NCBI GenBank assembly: GCA_034436555.1
Contig: DAOTUU010000033.1
Location: 62,001 to 126,000 of the forward strand
DNA: 64,000 nt
Reading direction: 5' to 3'
Origin: JAFMJV01 sp034436555
Lineage (GTDB): Bacteria > Chloroflexota > Limnocylindria > Limnocylindrales > CSP1-4
Positions 16,337-24,144 of the stretch are shown here, piece after piece. A model generated the notes under the pieces. That model had not been told where the DNA came from and did no database searches. It saw only the letters and a list, made by a program, of their open reading frames with translations. Position numbers and translations under genes: made by a program. How positions within the stretch are numbered: position 1 is the first letter of the stretch; every line of letters begins with the position of its first letter.

Positions 16337-17746
16337 ATGACCGCCCGCCAGCAGATCCGCGCCGTCCGCATGGGGAGGGAGCGCTCGCCGATCGACGCGC
16401 AGCCCGCCCCCAGCGTCGGCGAGACCCTGCAGGCCGCGCGAGAGCGCAAGGGCGTCGACCTGTATCGCGCGGAGCGGGACACGAAGATCCGGGCGCGCCA
16501 CCTGGCCGCGCTCGAGAGCGGGGACTACACGGAGCTGCCTGGCTCGGTCTACACGAAGGGGTTCCTGCGCAACTACGCGCTGTACCTGGCGCTGGACCCA
16601 GAGGACATGCTCAGCCGCTGGCGGGACGAGCAGGACTTCGGGCGTCGCGGCGAGCCCGTCGCGGTCACGCCGCCGCCGCAGCCGCTCATGGAGCCGCGCC
16701 GCGGGTTCACGTTCTCGCCGGGGATCCTCATCGCGGCCGTGCTGTCGGTCGTGGTGCTCGCGTTCGCGGGTTACATCGGACTCCAGCTCGTCCGGTTCAC
16801 CCAGGTCCCGGCCATCACCGTCGACGGTGACCGCGTCGTCCGTCTGCCGGCGGGCGCCAGCACCGTGGTGTTGCGTGGCGCGAGCGGACCGTCCTTCCTC
16901 GTCAACGTGGCCGGAGCGGACGGCGCGATCATCCAGACGGTGACCGCGGACGACGCCGGCACATGGACCGCGGAGCTCGGCGTGAGCAAGGGCCGCAACG
17001 ACTTCACGCTCGTCGCGCGCGACCCCGAGACCGGGCGCGAGTCGGGGTCGCTTTCGGTCATCGTCTCGGTGCCGCTGGGCACGGAGACGCCGCCCCCGAC
17101 GACGCCGGCGCAGGGCGCATCGCCGCTCGCGGGCGCCACGTCTCCTCCCGCCGTCGGACCCGGCCATGCGGCATCGCCGGAGGCCGCCTCGCCGCCGGTG
17201 GCCACGACCGAGCGACTCGACCTGGAGGCGCCCGTGGACGGAGCGTCGATCGAGAACCAGGTGCTGGAGGTCCGCGGCACGACCGATGCACAGACCGTGG
17301 TCGTCTCAGCCCGCTGGGCAGGGGAGGGCCCGGGGCCCGCGGCCCCCGAGCCACAGACGATCAAGGTCCGCGACGGGCGATTCGCAGGATCGCTCCAGCT
17401 GCCCGCGGGTGGCTGGACGGTGGACGTCGCGACGCCGTCCGGAGGGACGTCCCGGACCAGCGGCGTGGAGGTGCGCTACCGGGGCGTGTTCCTGACGCTG
17501 GAGGCCAGGGATGGCGCCGCGTGGGTGCGGGTGTGGGTGGATGGTGAGATCGCCGAGCCGGGGCGCACCGTCCGGCGAGGCGACCGCGCGACGTTCGCGG
17601 CGCGCCGCGCCGTTATCGTCAGCACGGGCAGTGCGAGCACGACCTACGTCGTGGTCAACGGCGTGCCCCACGGCCTGCTGGGCAAGGGTCGCCAGGTAGC
17701 CACCGTCGAGTTCGCGAAGGGCAAGGAACCCCGCGCGCTGGACTGA
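16337..17746 (+). CDS. RodZ-like HTH membrane protein with extracellular DUF4115-type region
   Basis: A 469-residue single-pass protein. Residues about 28-95 form an XRE-like HTH (GETLQAARERKGVDLYRAERDT and LPGSVYTKGFLRNYA), the RodZ cytoplasmic signature. One transmembrane helix follows near residues 130-155. The long outer part has two beta-rich regions: one containing DRVVRLPAGASTVVLRGASGPSFLVNVAG, and a C-terminal DUF4115-like domain with WVRVWVDGEIAEPGRTVRRGDRATFAARRAV. A Pro/Ala/Ser-rich linker joins them. RodZ connects MreB to the cell-wall elongation machinery; whether MreB exists here cannot be seen. The length exceeds typical RodZ (about 330) because of the extra Ig-like segment. 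cinA starts 4 bases after the stop. Confidence 0.8.
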   Translation: MTARQQIRAVRMGRERSPIDAQPAPSVGETLQAARERKGVDLYRAERDTKIRARHLAALESGDYTELPGSVYTKGFLRNYALYLALDPEDMLSRWRDEQDFGRRGEPVAVTPPPQPLMEPRRGFTFSPGILIAAVLSVVVLAFAGYIGLQLVRFTQVPAITVDGDRVVRLPAGASTVVLRGASGPSFLVNVAGADGAIIQTVTADDAGTWTAELGVSKGRNDFTLVARDPETGRESGSLSVIVSVPLGTETPPPTTPAQGASPLAGATSPPAVGPGHAASPEAASPPVATTERLDLEAPVDGASIENQVLEVRGTTDAQTVVVSARWAGEGPGPAAPEPQTIKVRDGRFAGSLQLPAGGWTVDVATPSGGTSRTSGVEVRYRGVFLTLEARDGAAWVRVWVDGEIAEPGRTVRRGDRATFAARRAVIVSTGSASTTYVVVNGVPHGLLGKGRQVATVEFAKGKEPRALD

Positions 17747-17750
17747 GGCG

Positions 17751-18257
17751 ATGCTCGACGAGGCTCCCGGTCCAGTCGTCCTCCACGCCCTCGCGATGCG
17801 GCTCGCGGAGCGCTGCCTCGCCCGTGGTGTCCGCCTCGTCACGGCCGAGTCGTGCACCGGCGGTCTCGTGGGTCACGCGGTCACCGAGGTCCCCGGATCG
17901 AGCGCCTGGTTCCTGGGCGGCGTCATCGCCTACGCGGACAGCGTCAAGGTGGAGGTGCTCGAGGTTCCCGCGACGCTGATCGCGCACCACGGTGCGGTGA
18001 GCGCGCAGGTGGCGGTCGCCATGGCGCACGGCGCGCGACGGCTGCTCGGCGCGGACCTCGCGGTCGCGGTCACGGGCATCGCCGGTCCGAGCGGCGGCAG
18101 CGCTTCCAAGCCCGTGGGCCTCACCTATATCGCGGTGGCGGATGGCTCGGGCCATGATGCGCGGCGCTTCGTGTGGTCCCACGATCGCGCCGGGGACAAG
18201 CGGGCGAGCGCCGCGGCCGCCCTGGAGCTGGCGCTCGACCGTCTGGACGGCGCGTGA
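17751..18257 (+). CDS. pncC: CinA C-terminal domain protein, PncC-type nicotinamide-nucleotide amidohydrolase
   Basis: A 168-residue protein consisting only of the CinA C-terminal domain, which deamidates NMN to NaMN in pyridine nucleotide salvage. Motifs AESCTGGLVG, GGVIAYAD, VTGIAGPSGG and KPVGLTYIAVA match the active-site and dimer regions of PncC. The N-terminal competence/damage domain of full CinA is missing, which is common. In Gram-positive relatives the gene lies near recA; here it follows the RodZ-like gene and overlaps the next gene by 4 bases. Confidence 0.9.
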   Translation: MLDEAPGPVVLHALAMRLAERCLARGVRLVTAESCTGGLVGHAVTEVPGSSAWFLGGVIAYADSVKVEVLEVPATLIAHHGAVSAQVAVAMAHGARRLLGADLAVAVTGIAGPSGGSASKPVGLTYIAVADGSGHDARRFVWSHDRAGDKRASAAAALELALDRLDGA

Positions 18258-19774
18258 CGCGCTCCGCGGCGGACATCGGCGCGGGTCTGCTGCCGGCGCG
18301 CACCGCCCGGCCCATCCATCCCGGAGAGCGGATCCACGTCATCGGCGCGGCGGGCGCGGGCGCCTCGGCGGCGGTCCTCCTGGCCCACGCCGCGGGCGCT
18401 TCGGTGAGCGGCTGCGACCCAGGCGGTCCGTCACCCTACACGCTGCCCATCGATGCGGCGGGCGTCCCCCTCGCATGGGCCCACGCGGCGGAGCACGTGG
18501 ATGCGGGCGGCGCCCCGGTGGTCGACCGGCTGGCCGTCACCAAGGCGCTCACCGCGGTGGCGCCGGACCATCCGGAGCTGGTCGCCGCGCACGCGCGGGG
18601 CGTGCCCACGGAGGCGTGGCAGCAGGTCATCGCCGACGCGGCGGCCACGCAGGGCGGGGCGCTCGTGGCGGTCGCGGGGACCCACGGCAAGTCGACATCC
18701 ACAGGCTGGCTGGTCCACCTCCTGGCACACGCGGGACGCGATCCCGCGGCCATGGTCGGGGCCCTGATGCCCGCCTCGATCACCGGCGGCCTCCCCGCGA
18801 CCGCGCGCTGGGGCAGCGGAGACGCGTTCGTCGTGGAGGCGGACGAGTACGCCGGGAACTTCGATGCCTACCGCCCGCGGCTGGCGATCCTGCTCAACGT
18901 CGAGTGGGACCATCCCGACGTGTTCGCGGATGAGCACGCCGTCCTCGACGCCTTCGAGGGCTGGCTGCGCGCCGCGGGATCGGAGCTTCGGACGATCGTC
19001 GCGAACGTGGCTGATGGGGGCGTGCGGCGGCTGCTGGAGCGATCGGCGGCCTGGCCCGGGCGCGTCGTCCGCGTGGCGCTGGCCGCGGACGGACCGGACC
19101 CGGCCGCGCCCGAGCCGGCCGACCTCGATGTCGCGGCGAGGCTCGTCGGTCCGGAGCTGACACTGACCGGGCGCGATCTGGATCGCCTGGACGTGCGACT
19201 GCCGCTGCCGGGCAGGCACAACGCGGCCAACGCGCTGTGCGTGGCCGCCGCCGCACACGCGCTCGGGGTGCCCGTCGAGGCGATCGCCGCCGGGCTGGCC
19301 ACGTTCGGCGGGGTCGGGAGACGCCTGGAGGCCAAGGGCGAGCCGGGCGGCGTGCTGGTGCTCGATGACTACGCGCATCACCCCACCGCGATCGCCGCCA
19401 CGCTCGCCGCCGTGCGCGCGCGCTGGCCGGGCCGGCGGGTCTGGGCGGTATACGAGCCGCTCACCTACCACCGCACCGCCGCCATGCTGCCGGCCTTCGC
19501 GGCGGTGCTGGCGACCGCCGATGTCGCGGTCGTCGCCGACATCTGGGCGGGGCGCGACCCGGACACGACGATCACCTCGGCGGCGGCACTGGCGGCGGCG
19601 GTGCGCGCCCGCGGCGAGACCCCGGCACATGCCCCGGGGGGTGTCGAGGCGACGGCGGACTGGCTGGCGACGCGCGTGCTGCCGGGAGAAGTGGTGCTCG
19701 TGATGGGCGGCGGCCGGTCCTACGTCATCGCCGAGCGGCTGGTCGCGGCGCTCGACGGGGGATCGGACGGGTAG
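18254..19774 (+). CDS. murC: Mur ligase family protein, MurC-like (UDP-MurNAc:L-Ala ligase)
   Basis: A 506-residue ATP-dependent amide ligase. Three domains are apparent: a Rossmann domain (IHVIGAAGAGASAAVLLAHAAG), a central ATPase domain with the P-loop GTHGKST from residue 142, EADEYAGNFDAYRP and NVEWDHPDVF, and a C-terminal domain with GGVGRRLEAKGE and DDYAHHPTAI. This set fits MurC, or the murein-recycling ligase Mpl, rather than MurD/E/F. The usual division and cell-wall cluster is absent here, so assignment to MurC over Mpl is provisional. GTG 18254 overlaps cinA by 4 bases. Conservation of the active-site motifs argues for a working enzyme. Confidence 0.8.
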   Translation: MTRSAADIGAGLLPARTARPIHPGERIHVIGAAGAGASAAVLLAHAAGASVSGCDPGGPSPYTLPIDAAGVPLAWAHAAEHVDAGGAPVVDRLAVTKALTAVAPDHPELVAAHARGVPTEAWQQVIADAAATQGGALVAVAGTHGKSTSTGWLVHLLAHAGRDPAAMVGALMPASITGGLPATARWGSGDAFVVEADEYAGNFDAYRPRLAILLNVEWDHPDVFADEHAVLDAFEGWLRAAGSELRTIVANVADGGVRRLLERSAAWPGRVVRVALAADGPDPAAPEPADLDVAARLVGPELTLTGRDLDRLDVRLPLPGRHNAANALCVAAAAHALGVPVEAIAAGLATFGGVGRRLEAKGEPGGVLVLDDYAHHPTAIAATLAAVRARWPGRRVWAVYEPLTYHRTAAMLPAFAAVLATADVAVVADIWAGRDPDTTITSAAALAAAVRARGETPAHAPGGVEATADWLATRVLPGEVVLVMGGGRSYVIAERLVAALDGGSDG

Positions 19775-19777
19775 ACT
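19772..19777 (+). promoter_or_regulatory. -10 box of the NTF2-like gene, leaderless spacing
   Basis: TAGACT ends 7 bases before ATG 19785 and overlaps the murC stop, placing the RNA start at or next to the start codon. Confidence 0.5.
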
Positions 19778-19784
19778 GGTGGCG

Positions 19785-20225
19785 ATGACCGAGGCACTCA
19801 CGCACGGAGCGGGCCAGGACCTGCTCGCCGCCTGGAAGCGCGCCTGGGAGGCGCGGGACGTGGACGCGCTCGTTGACCTGTTCGCGCCGGACGCGGATGT
19901 CCGGTTCGACCCGTTCGGGTCCGCCATCACCGACGACAACGGACTCCGCGACCACTGGAACGCCTTCGCCGGCAGCACGGTCCACACCGAGCTGGACGCC
20001 GAGCGGCTGTGGGTCCAGGGTCGGACCGTCCTCGCGGCGTGGCATGGGGCGACGACCCTCCGGCAGACCGCGGAACGGGTCCGCCATCGAGGCTTCCTGG
20101 TGCTGGATCTCGACCCGGCCGGGCGCATCGCGCGGCTGCGTGGCTATCCGCAGGAGCGCGTCGTGGGCATCGACGGGACGTTCAGACCGGAGCCCGCTCC
20201 GGGGCAGCCGCAGGAGGGGGCGTGA
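19785..20225 (+). CDS. NTF2/SnoaL-like protein
   Basis: A 146-residue protein with the cone-shaped NTF2-like fold signature: a first helix (AAWKRAWEARDVDALVDLFAPDADVRFDPFG) followed by strands containing RTVLAAWHGATTLRQTAERVRHRGFLVLDLDPAGRIARLRGY. Such proteins are ketosteroid-isomerase-like enzymes or small-ligand binders; the substrate cannot be read from sequence. ATG 19785 is preferred to GTG 19779 because the TAGACT -10 box is exactly 7 bases upstream of it. The stop overlaps the yajQ start. Confidence 0.7.
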   Translation: MTEALTHGAGQDLLAAWKRAWEARDVDALVDLFAPDADVRFDPFGSAITDDNGLRDHWNAFAGSTVHTELDAERLWVQGRTVLAAWHGATTLRQTAERVRHRGFLVLDLDPAGRIARLRGYPQERVVGIDGTFRPEPAPGQPQEGA

Positions 20226-20722
20226 TGGCCGGAGAGAGTTCGTTCGATGTCGTCAGCGACTTCGACCGCCAGGAGCTGGTGAACGCGCTGGACCAGGTGC
20301 GCCGGGAGATCGGCACGCGTTTCGACTTCAAGGGCGCGAAGGCGGACATCGACCTGGGCAAGGACGCGATCGCCATCCACACCGACTCGGAGACGCGGGC
20401 GAGATCGATCCGGGACCTCATCGAGTCGAAGGCCGTCCGTCGCGGCCTGTCGCTCAAGATCTTCGACTGGGGGGTCATCGAGCCCGCGGGCGGCATGACG
20501 GTGCGCCAGACGGTGACGCTGCGCAAGGGCCTCAGCGACGAGCTCGCCAAGCGCATCGGCAAGCTCATCCGAGACGAGTTCCCGAGATGCAGGTCGCAGA
20601 TCCAGGGGGACGCGGTGCGCGTGACCGGCAAGAGCAAGGACGACCTGCAGAAGGTCATCGCGCGGCTGCGCGATGAGTCTGAGGGGTACCCCGTGCCGCT
20701 CCAGTTCCAGAACTACCGCTGA
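20225..20722 (+). CDS. yajQ: YajQ family nucleotide-binding protein
   Basis: A 165-residue YajQ (DUF520) protein, two ferredoxin-like repeats. Homologues bind nucleotides or RNA, and one in Xanthomonas binds cyclic di-GMP; the role here is unknown. Signatures: SSFDVVSDFDRQELVNALDQ, EIGTRFDFKGAKADI, GLSLKIFDWGVIEPAGGMTVRQ and the C-terminal EGYPVPLQFQNYR. It overlaps the NTF2-like gene by one base (TGATG junction), with an AGGAGGGGG ribosome site inside that gene. Confidence 0.9.
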   Translation: MAGESSFDVVSDFDRQELVNALDQVRREIGTRFDFKGAKADIDLGKDAIAIHTDSETRARSIRDLIESKAVRRGLSLKIFDWGVIEPAGGMTVRQTVTLRKGLSDELAKRIGKLIRDEFPRCRSQIQGDAVRVTGKSKDDLQKVIARLRDESEGYPVPLQFQNYR

Positions 20723-20727
20723 GGTGG

Positions 20728-20823
20728 ATGATGGCGCGGAGTCGGTGGACCCGCATCGCGGTGGGCCTCGTGGCGGTGGTGGTGATCCTGTCGATGGTCT
20801 GGACGACGGTGCGGATGCCGTGA
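20728..20823 (+). CDS. Small single-pass membrane peptide (31 aa)
   Basis: ATG 20728 (or 20731) opens a 31-codon frame encoding a basic start (MMARSRWTR), one hydrophobic helix (IAVGLVAVVVILSMVW) and a short polar end (TTVRMP). It sits 5 bases after the yajQ stop, GAGGTGG is directly upstream, and its stop overlaps the GTG start of the next gene (GTGA). That tight coupling and the positive-inside transmembrane pattern support a real gene. I recognise no family; the size and shape fit a membrane-tethered regulatory or subunit peptide. It could instead be only a leader frame that drives translation of the downstream enzyme. Confidence 0.5.
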   Translation: MMARSRWTRIAVGLVAVVVILSMVWTTVRMP

Positions 20824-22688
20824 GCGAGCCGATCGTGCTCGTCGAGCCCGGGCCTGAGCCGGACGCCCAGCCCGAGCCTGAGCCCGAGCCGGACGTCCAA
20901 CCCGAGCCGGACGTCCAACCCGAGCCGGACGCCCAGCCTGAGCCTGAGCCCGAGCCGGACGCCCAGCCTGACCCCGAGCCGGCCTCGCACCCCGAGTTCG
21001 AGCGCCCCGCGGTCGCGTCGATCGCGCCATCCCCGGGTCCGCAGACGACCGTCGCGAAGGCGATCGCGTCGGGACTCGCGGCGTCGGGGATGCGTCTCGC
21101 CTTCACGGTCCCCGGCGAGAGCTTCCTGTCGCTGCTCGACGCGTTCCTGGGCGCCGGCATCCGTCCCGTGGCGACCCGGCACGAGGGCGGCGCGGCGTTC
21201 ATGGCGGAGGCCGCCACCCAGCTCACGGGTCGGCCGCAGGCGGTGCTCGCGACCAGGACCGTGGGTGCCGCCAACGCCAGCATCGGCATCCATACCGCGC
21301 GCCAGGACTCGGTGCCCATGGTCGCGATCATGGGCGGCGTCCGGCGAGCCCATCGGGGGCGGGAGGCGTTCCAGGAATCCGACCTGGTCCGCGGCATCGG
21401 TTCGCTGGCCAAGCGGGCGGTCGAGCCGAACAACCCGACCGAGGCGCTCCGCCAGGTGGGCGACGGACTCAGGACCATCCAGTCCGGTCGACCCGGACCG
21501 CTCATGCTCATCCTTCCCGAGGACCTCCTCGATGACCGCGTGAGCGGCGAGGTCACCCCAGTGCCGGCCGCGGGCCAGGGTCCGGCCGCCGATCGCTCGG
21601 CGGTGCGCACGGTTCTCCGGTGGCTCGCAGCCTCCGAGCGGGGCGTCATCCTGGCCGGGGGAGGGGTCCTGCGCGCCCGCGCCAGCAAGCGTCTCGTGGC
21701 GCTCGCCGAGGCGCTCGCCGTGCCCGTGATCGCGTCCTGGCGACGCCCCGACGTGTTTCCCAACGACCACCCGCACTACCTCGGCATGACCGGCTACTGG
21801 GCACCCGCGACGGTCCGTCGGCGCCTCGTCGACGCGGACGTGGTGCTCGTGCTGGGCGCCCGCCTGAGCGAGCCCGCCTCCTTCTCGTATCGCGTGCCCG
21901 GCCGGACTCAGCGCTGGGCCCACGTCGATCTGGAGCCGCGTCGCGCCCACGCCGGCCTGACGGCACCGACCCTGTCGATCGCCGCGGACGCCTCCCGGTT
22001 CCTGGATGCCGCCTGGTCCGACCTGCGGGGCGCGGCGCTGGATGCGCAGGCACGCGACGGACGCATCACCCGACTCGCCGCCGACCGCGAGGCGTATCTC
22101 GCGGCGAGCCGGGTGGACCACGGCGAGTGGAGCGGCCCGGGTGTCCATCCCGGCCGCGTGGTCGCGGCGCTCCAGGCGCGCCTGCCGGCGAACGCCATCC
22201 TGACCACCGATGCCGGGAACTTCGCGGGCTGGGTCGCGCGGGGGTATCGCTTCACGCGACCGGGCACGTTCCTGGGTCCCACGAGCGGCGCGATGGGGTA
22301 CGGCCTGCCCGCCGCGATCGCGGCGTCGCTGCTGCATCCGGAGCGGCCCGTGGTCGCGCTCGCGGGTGACGGGGGATTCGCGATGACCATGAACGAGCTC
22401 GAGACCGCGGTGCGCGAGGGAGCCCGGCCCGTGGCGCTGGTGTTCGACAACAGCCGCTACGGCACCATCCGGATGCACCAGGAGCGGGAGGGACGCGCGG
22501 TGACCGCGTCCGATCTGGGACCCATCGACTTCGCGGCGTTCGCGCGCTCCGTGGGAGCCCTGGGCCTCACGGTCACCGACGACGAGGGTGTCGAGCCCGC
22601 CATCGCCGAGGCGCTCGCGGCGGGTCGGCCGGCAGTCGTCCACCTCCACGTGGACGGCGCTTGGGTCTCGGTGGACCAGCGCCCCTGA
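20820..22688 (+). CDS. ThDP-dependent enzyme, acetolactate synthase-like, with Pro/Glu-repeat N-terminus
   Basis: A 622-residue thiamine-diphosphate enzyme. The first 60 residues are a low-complexity run of PEPD, AQPE and VQPE repeats. The three family domains follow: Pyr (FTVPGESFLSLLDAF; TRHEGGAAFMAEA with the catalytic Glu), the central domain (GGVLRARASKRLVALAEALAVPVIASW) and PP (GDGGFAMTMNELE to FDN, the GDG-NN ThDP motif). It resembles acetolactate synthase large subunit or related carboligases and decarboxylases, but no ilvN or ilvC is adjacent, so the biosynthetic role is not established. GTG 20820 overlaps the stop of the 31-residue membrane peptide; the upstream frame lacks homology. 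Confidence 0.8.
   Translation: MSEPIVLVEPGPEPDAQPEPEPEPDVQPEPDVQPEPDAQPEPEPEPDAQPDPEPASHPEFERPAVASIAPSPGPQTTVAKAIASGLAASGMRLAFTVPGESFLSLLDAFLGAGIRPVATRHEGGAAFMAEAATQLTGRPQAVLATRTVGAANASIGIHTARQDSVPMVAIMGGVRRAHRGREAFQESDLVRGIGSLAKRAVEPNNPTEALRQVGDGLRTIQSGRPGPLMLILPEDLLDDRVSGEVTPVPAAGQGPAADRSAVRTVLRWLAASERGVILAGGGVLRARASKRLVALAEALAVPVIASWRRPDVFPNDHPHYLGMTGYWAPATVRRRLVDADVVLVLGARLSEPASFSYRVPGRTQRWAHVDLEPRRAHAGLTAPTLSIAADASRFLDAAWSDLRGAALDAQARDGRITRLAADREAYLAASRVDHGEWSGPGVHPGRVVAALQARLPANAILTTDAGNFAGWVARGYRFTRPGTFLGPTSGAMGYGLPAAIAASLLHPERPVVALAGDGGFAMTMNELETAVREGARPVALVFDNSRYGTIRMHQEREGRAVTASDLGPIDFAAFARSVGALGLTVTDDEGVEPAIAEALAAGRPAVVHLHVDGAWVSVDQRP
20856..20980 (+). repeat. 18-bp tandem repeat encoding a Pro/Glu/Asp-rich linker
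   Basis: Four copies of an 18-bp unit beginning CCCGAGCCGGACG are seen at 20883, 20901, 20919 and 20949, with shorter GAGCCTGAGCC units between them. They are in frame in the ThDP enzyme N-terminus. Confidence 0.8.
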
Positions 22689-22712
22689 TCGCACGCCCGC
22701 CCGTCGCGGACG

Positions 22713-23261
22713 TCACCTCTCCGCCATGCCCGGGATGGGCCGGGACATCGCGAGCGCACCGTACGCGGCGCCCGCCCGCGCATCCTCTCCCGCGATCTCG
22801 CTTCGGAATCCGATTCGGAGGTAGAAGCGGATGGCGGGCTCGTTGCTCGCGAACACCCACAGCACGCAGCGACGCGCTCCCCATGCGGCCGCCCACGTCT
22901 CGGCGGTCGTGATGAGCGCTCCCCCCAGGCCGGCCCGGCGGAACGCCGGGTCGACCCACATGCTGAACACGAGCAGCTGGTCGGGCGGCCGCCGCCGGCC
23001 GAGCACGATGCCGATCGAGCGCGGCTCGCTGTCGGGGACCCGATCGCGTCGCTCGGCCAGGAACCAGGCACGGCGATTGCCCTGTGCGGCGACACCGGCC
23101 TGGGCGACCCACTCCGCGTCGAGCTGCGCCGCGGCCTCCTCGAGCGGCTGACCGAACGCCTCCGGCGCATCGGCGAGGCTCCGCAGCCGGAGGTCGCGCA
23201 GGAGCGGTCCGTCGTCGGCGGTGATGCGCCGGATCGTGTGGGGCACCTCGATGACGGACAT
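22713..23261 (-). CDS. GNAT family N-acetyltransferase
   Basis: A 182-residue acyl-CoA transferase of the GNAT fold. The acetyl-CoA motif A is seen as VFSMWVDPAFRRAGLGGALITTAETWA, and motif B as WVFASNEPAIRFYLRIGFRSE near the C-terminus. The N-terminus (TIRRITADDGPLLRDLRLRSLADAPEAFG) resembles members acting on small amines or antibiotics, but the substrate is unknown. ATG 23261 (reverse strand) is chosen over ATG 23285 because an extended -10 box lies 8 bases upstream of it. The gene converges with the ThDP enzyme gene, with 24 bases between. Confidence 0.85.
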   Translation of the reverse strand: MSVIEVPHTIRRITADDGPLLRDLRLRSLADAPEAFGQPLEEAAAQLDAEWVAQAGVAAQGNRRAWFLAERRDRVPDSEPRSIGIVLGRRRPPDQLLVFSMWVDPAFRRAGLGGALITTAETWAAAWGARRCVLWVFASNEPAIRFYLRIGFRSEIAGEDARAGAAYGALAMSRPIPGMAER

Positions 23262-23269
23262 GCCCGGCA

Positions 23270-23278
23270 ACGCTAGCA
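23270..23278 (-). promoter_or_regulatory. Extended -10 promoter of the GNAT gene, leaderless spacing
   Basis: Read on the minus strand, TGC-TAGCGT ends 8 bases before ATG 23261. Confidence 0.45.
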
Positions 23279-23326
23279 CGCGCATGGCACGCGGGATCGA
23301 CGATGCCCGAGCCCGCGGGCGCAGGC

Positions 23327-23863
23327 TCAGCTCAGCTGGTAGGCGCGCAGCGTCTCCGGCGAGACCACGTCGACCATCGACGGCTCGGCGGGGATGTGGC
23401 CCTCCCAGCCCGGGATGGCCGCGCCGAGGCGGAGCACGAGGATGCCGATGATCGAGCGCGCCTTGAACGGCGAGATGCCCGGCAGCGCCACGAGGCGCCG
23501 CTCCACCGTGGACGCGTCGCAACCGTCAGACCAGATCCTGTGCGCGTCGCCGGCGTACTCGCGCGCCACGATCGCGCACATGTCCCGGACGCGGCGCGCC
23601 ATCATGTTCGGGAAGCGATGGAGCGCGGGTGGCGTGCGGAACAGCCGCTCCATGTCGGCCTCGGGCGTGGCCGCAATCGCCGCCGCGTCGAGTCGTCCGC
23701 CCATCCGCTCCGCGAGGGTCGGGCCGCACGAGAACGCCTTGGGGATGGTGACGCGCTGGTCAAGGATGAACCCCATGATGAGCGCCAGCGGGTCGCGGGC
23801 GAGCATCGCGTCGGCGGCCGGGTCGCCGGTGTAGGGCAGCGAGGTCAGGGGCTCCACGGACAT
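23327..23863 (-). CDS. HhH-GPD family protein of the actinobacterial uncharacterised type
   Basis: A 178-residue protein with one helix-hairpin-helix (LVALPGISPFKARSIIGILVLRLG, about residues 127-150) typical of HhH-GPD DNA glycosylases. The N-terminus (ADAMLARDPLALIMGFILDQRVTI) and the LFRTPPALHRFPNMMARRVRDMCAIV region match the short uncharacterised HhH-GPD family common in actinobacteria (I recall it as TIGR03252). The catalytic Asp expected about 20 residues after the hairpin is not obvious: that region reads AIPGWEGHIPAEPSMVDV. The iron-sulfur cysteines of MutY or Nth are absent. A DNA-repair or DNA-binding role is inferred. The start is supported by a -10 box 6 bases upstream. Confidence 0.75.
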   Translation of the reverse strand: MSVEPLTSLPYTGDPAADAMLARDPLALIMGFILDQRVTIPKAFSCGPTLAERMGGRLDAAAIAATPEADMERLFRTPPALHRFPNMMARRVRDMCAIVAREYAGDAHRIWSDGCDASTVERRLVALPGISPFKARSIIGILVLRLGAAIPGWEGHIPAEPSMVDVVSPETLRAYQLS

Positions 23864-23869
23864 CCGTCG

Positions 23870-23875
23870 ATGGTA
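23870..23875 (-). promoter_or_regulatory. -10 box of the HhH-GPD gene, leaderless spacing
   Basis: On the minus strand TACCAT ends 6 bases before ATG 23863. The same hexamer serves asd. Confidence 0.4.
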
Positions 23876-23944
23876 TCGGGTCGGTCCGGGCAGCCGTGGA
23901 TGCGCCGAGCGACCATCCGGTCGCGCGCGACGGGCCGGTCGGCC

Positions 23945-24132
23945 CTACGCTGGGTCGTGTCGGCGGCGCGACCATCTGGTGGGCCGCAGCAGGGCATCTC
24001 GGAGGTCACAGATGGCAGGGCCCACGCCGTGCCGACGCCCCTGCGGGTCATCATCGAGCGCTCGGTCGGCCTGGCGCGCGCCTGACCCGATGTGCGGCCC
24101 TCTCCGCGGCACCCTGGATGGCGGCCGACCCG
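23945..24132. other. Divergent intergenic region without recognisable genes
   Basis: The stretch between the HhH-GPD start (23863) and the carbonic anhydrase start (24145) is 281 bases. Apart from the two leaderless-type promoters at its ends, I see only a TACGCT hexamer at 23945 that could be a further -10 box for the plus strand. Confidence 0.4.
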
Positions 24133-24138
24133 TACGAT
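24133..24138 (+). promoter_or_regulatory. -10 box of the carbonic anhydrase gene, leaderless spacing
   Basis: TACGAT ends 6 bases before ATG 24145. Confidence 0.4.
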
Positions 24139-24144
24139 GGCGCG

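Noticed and set aside
13577..17167. Very long open frame (about 1,200 codons) on the minus strand opposite ftsK and the RodZ-like gene, and similar frames opposite infB and pnp.
   Set aside because: They are antisense to genes with clear domains, have His/Arg/Gly-rich composition without any motif, and are the expected by-product of very high G+C codon use.
20673..20819. Upstream extension of the ThDP enzyme frame into the end of yajQ.
   Set aside because: The added residues have no homology and overlap the end of yajQ; GTG 20820 is coupled to the stop of the small membrane peptide.
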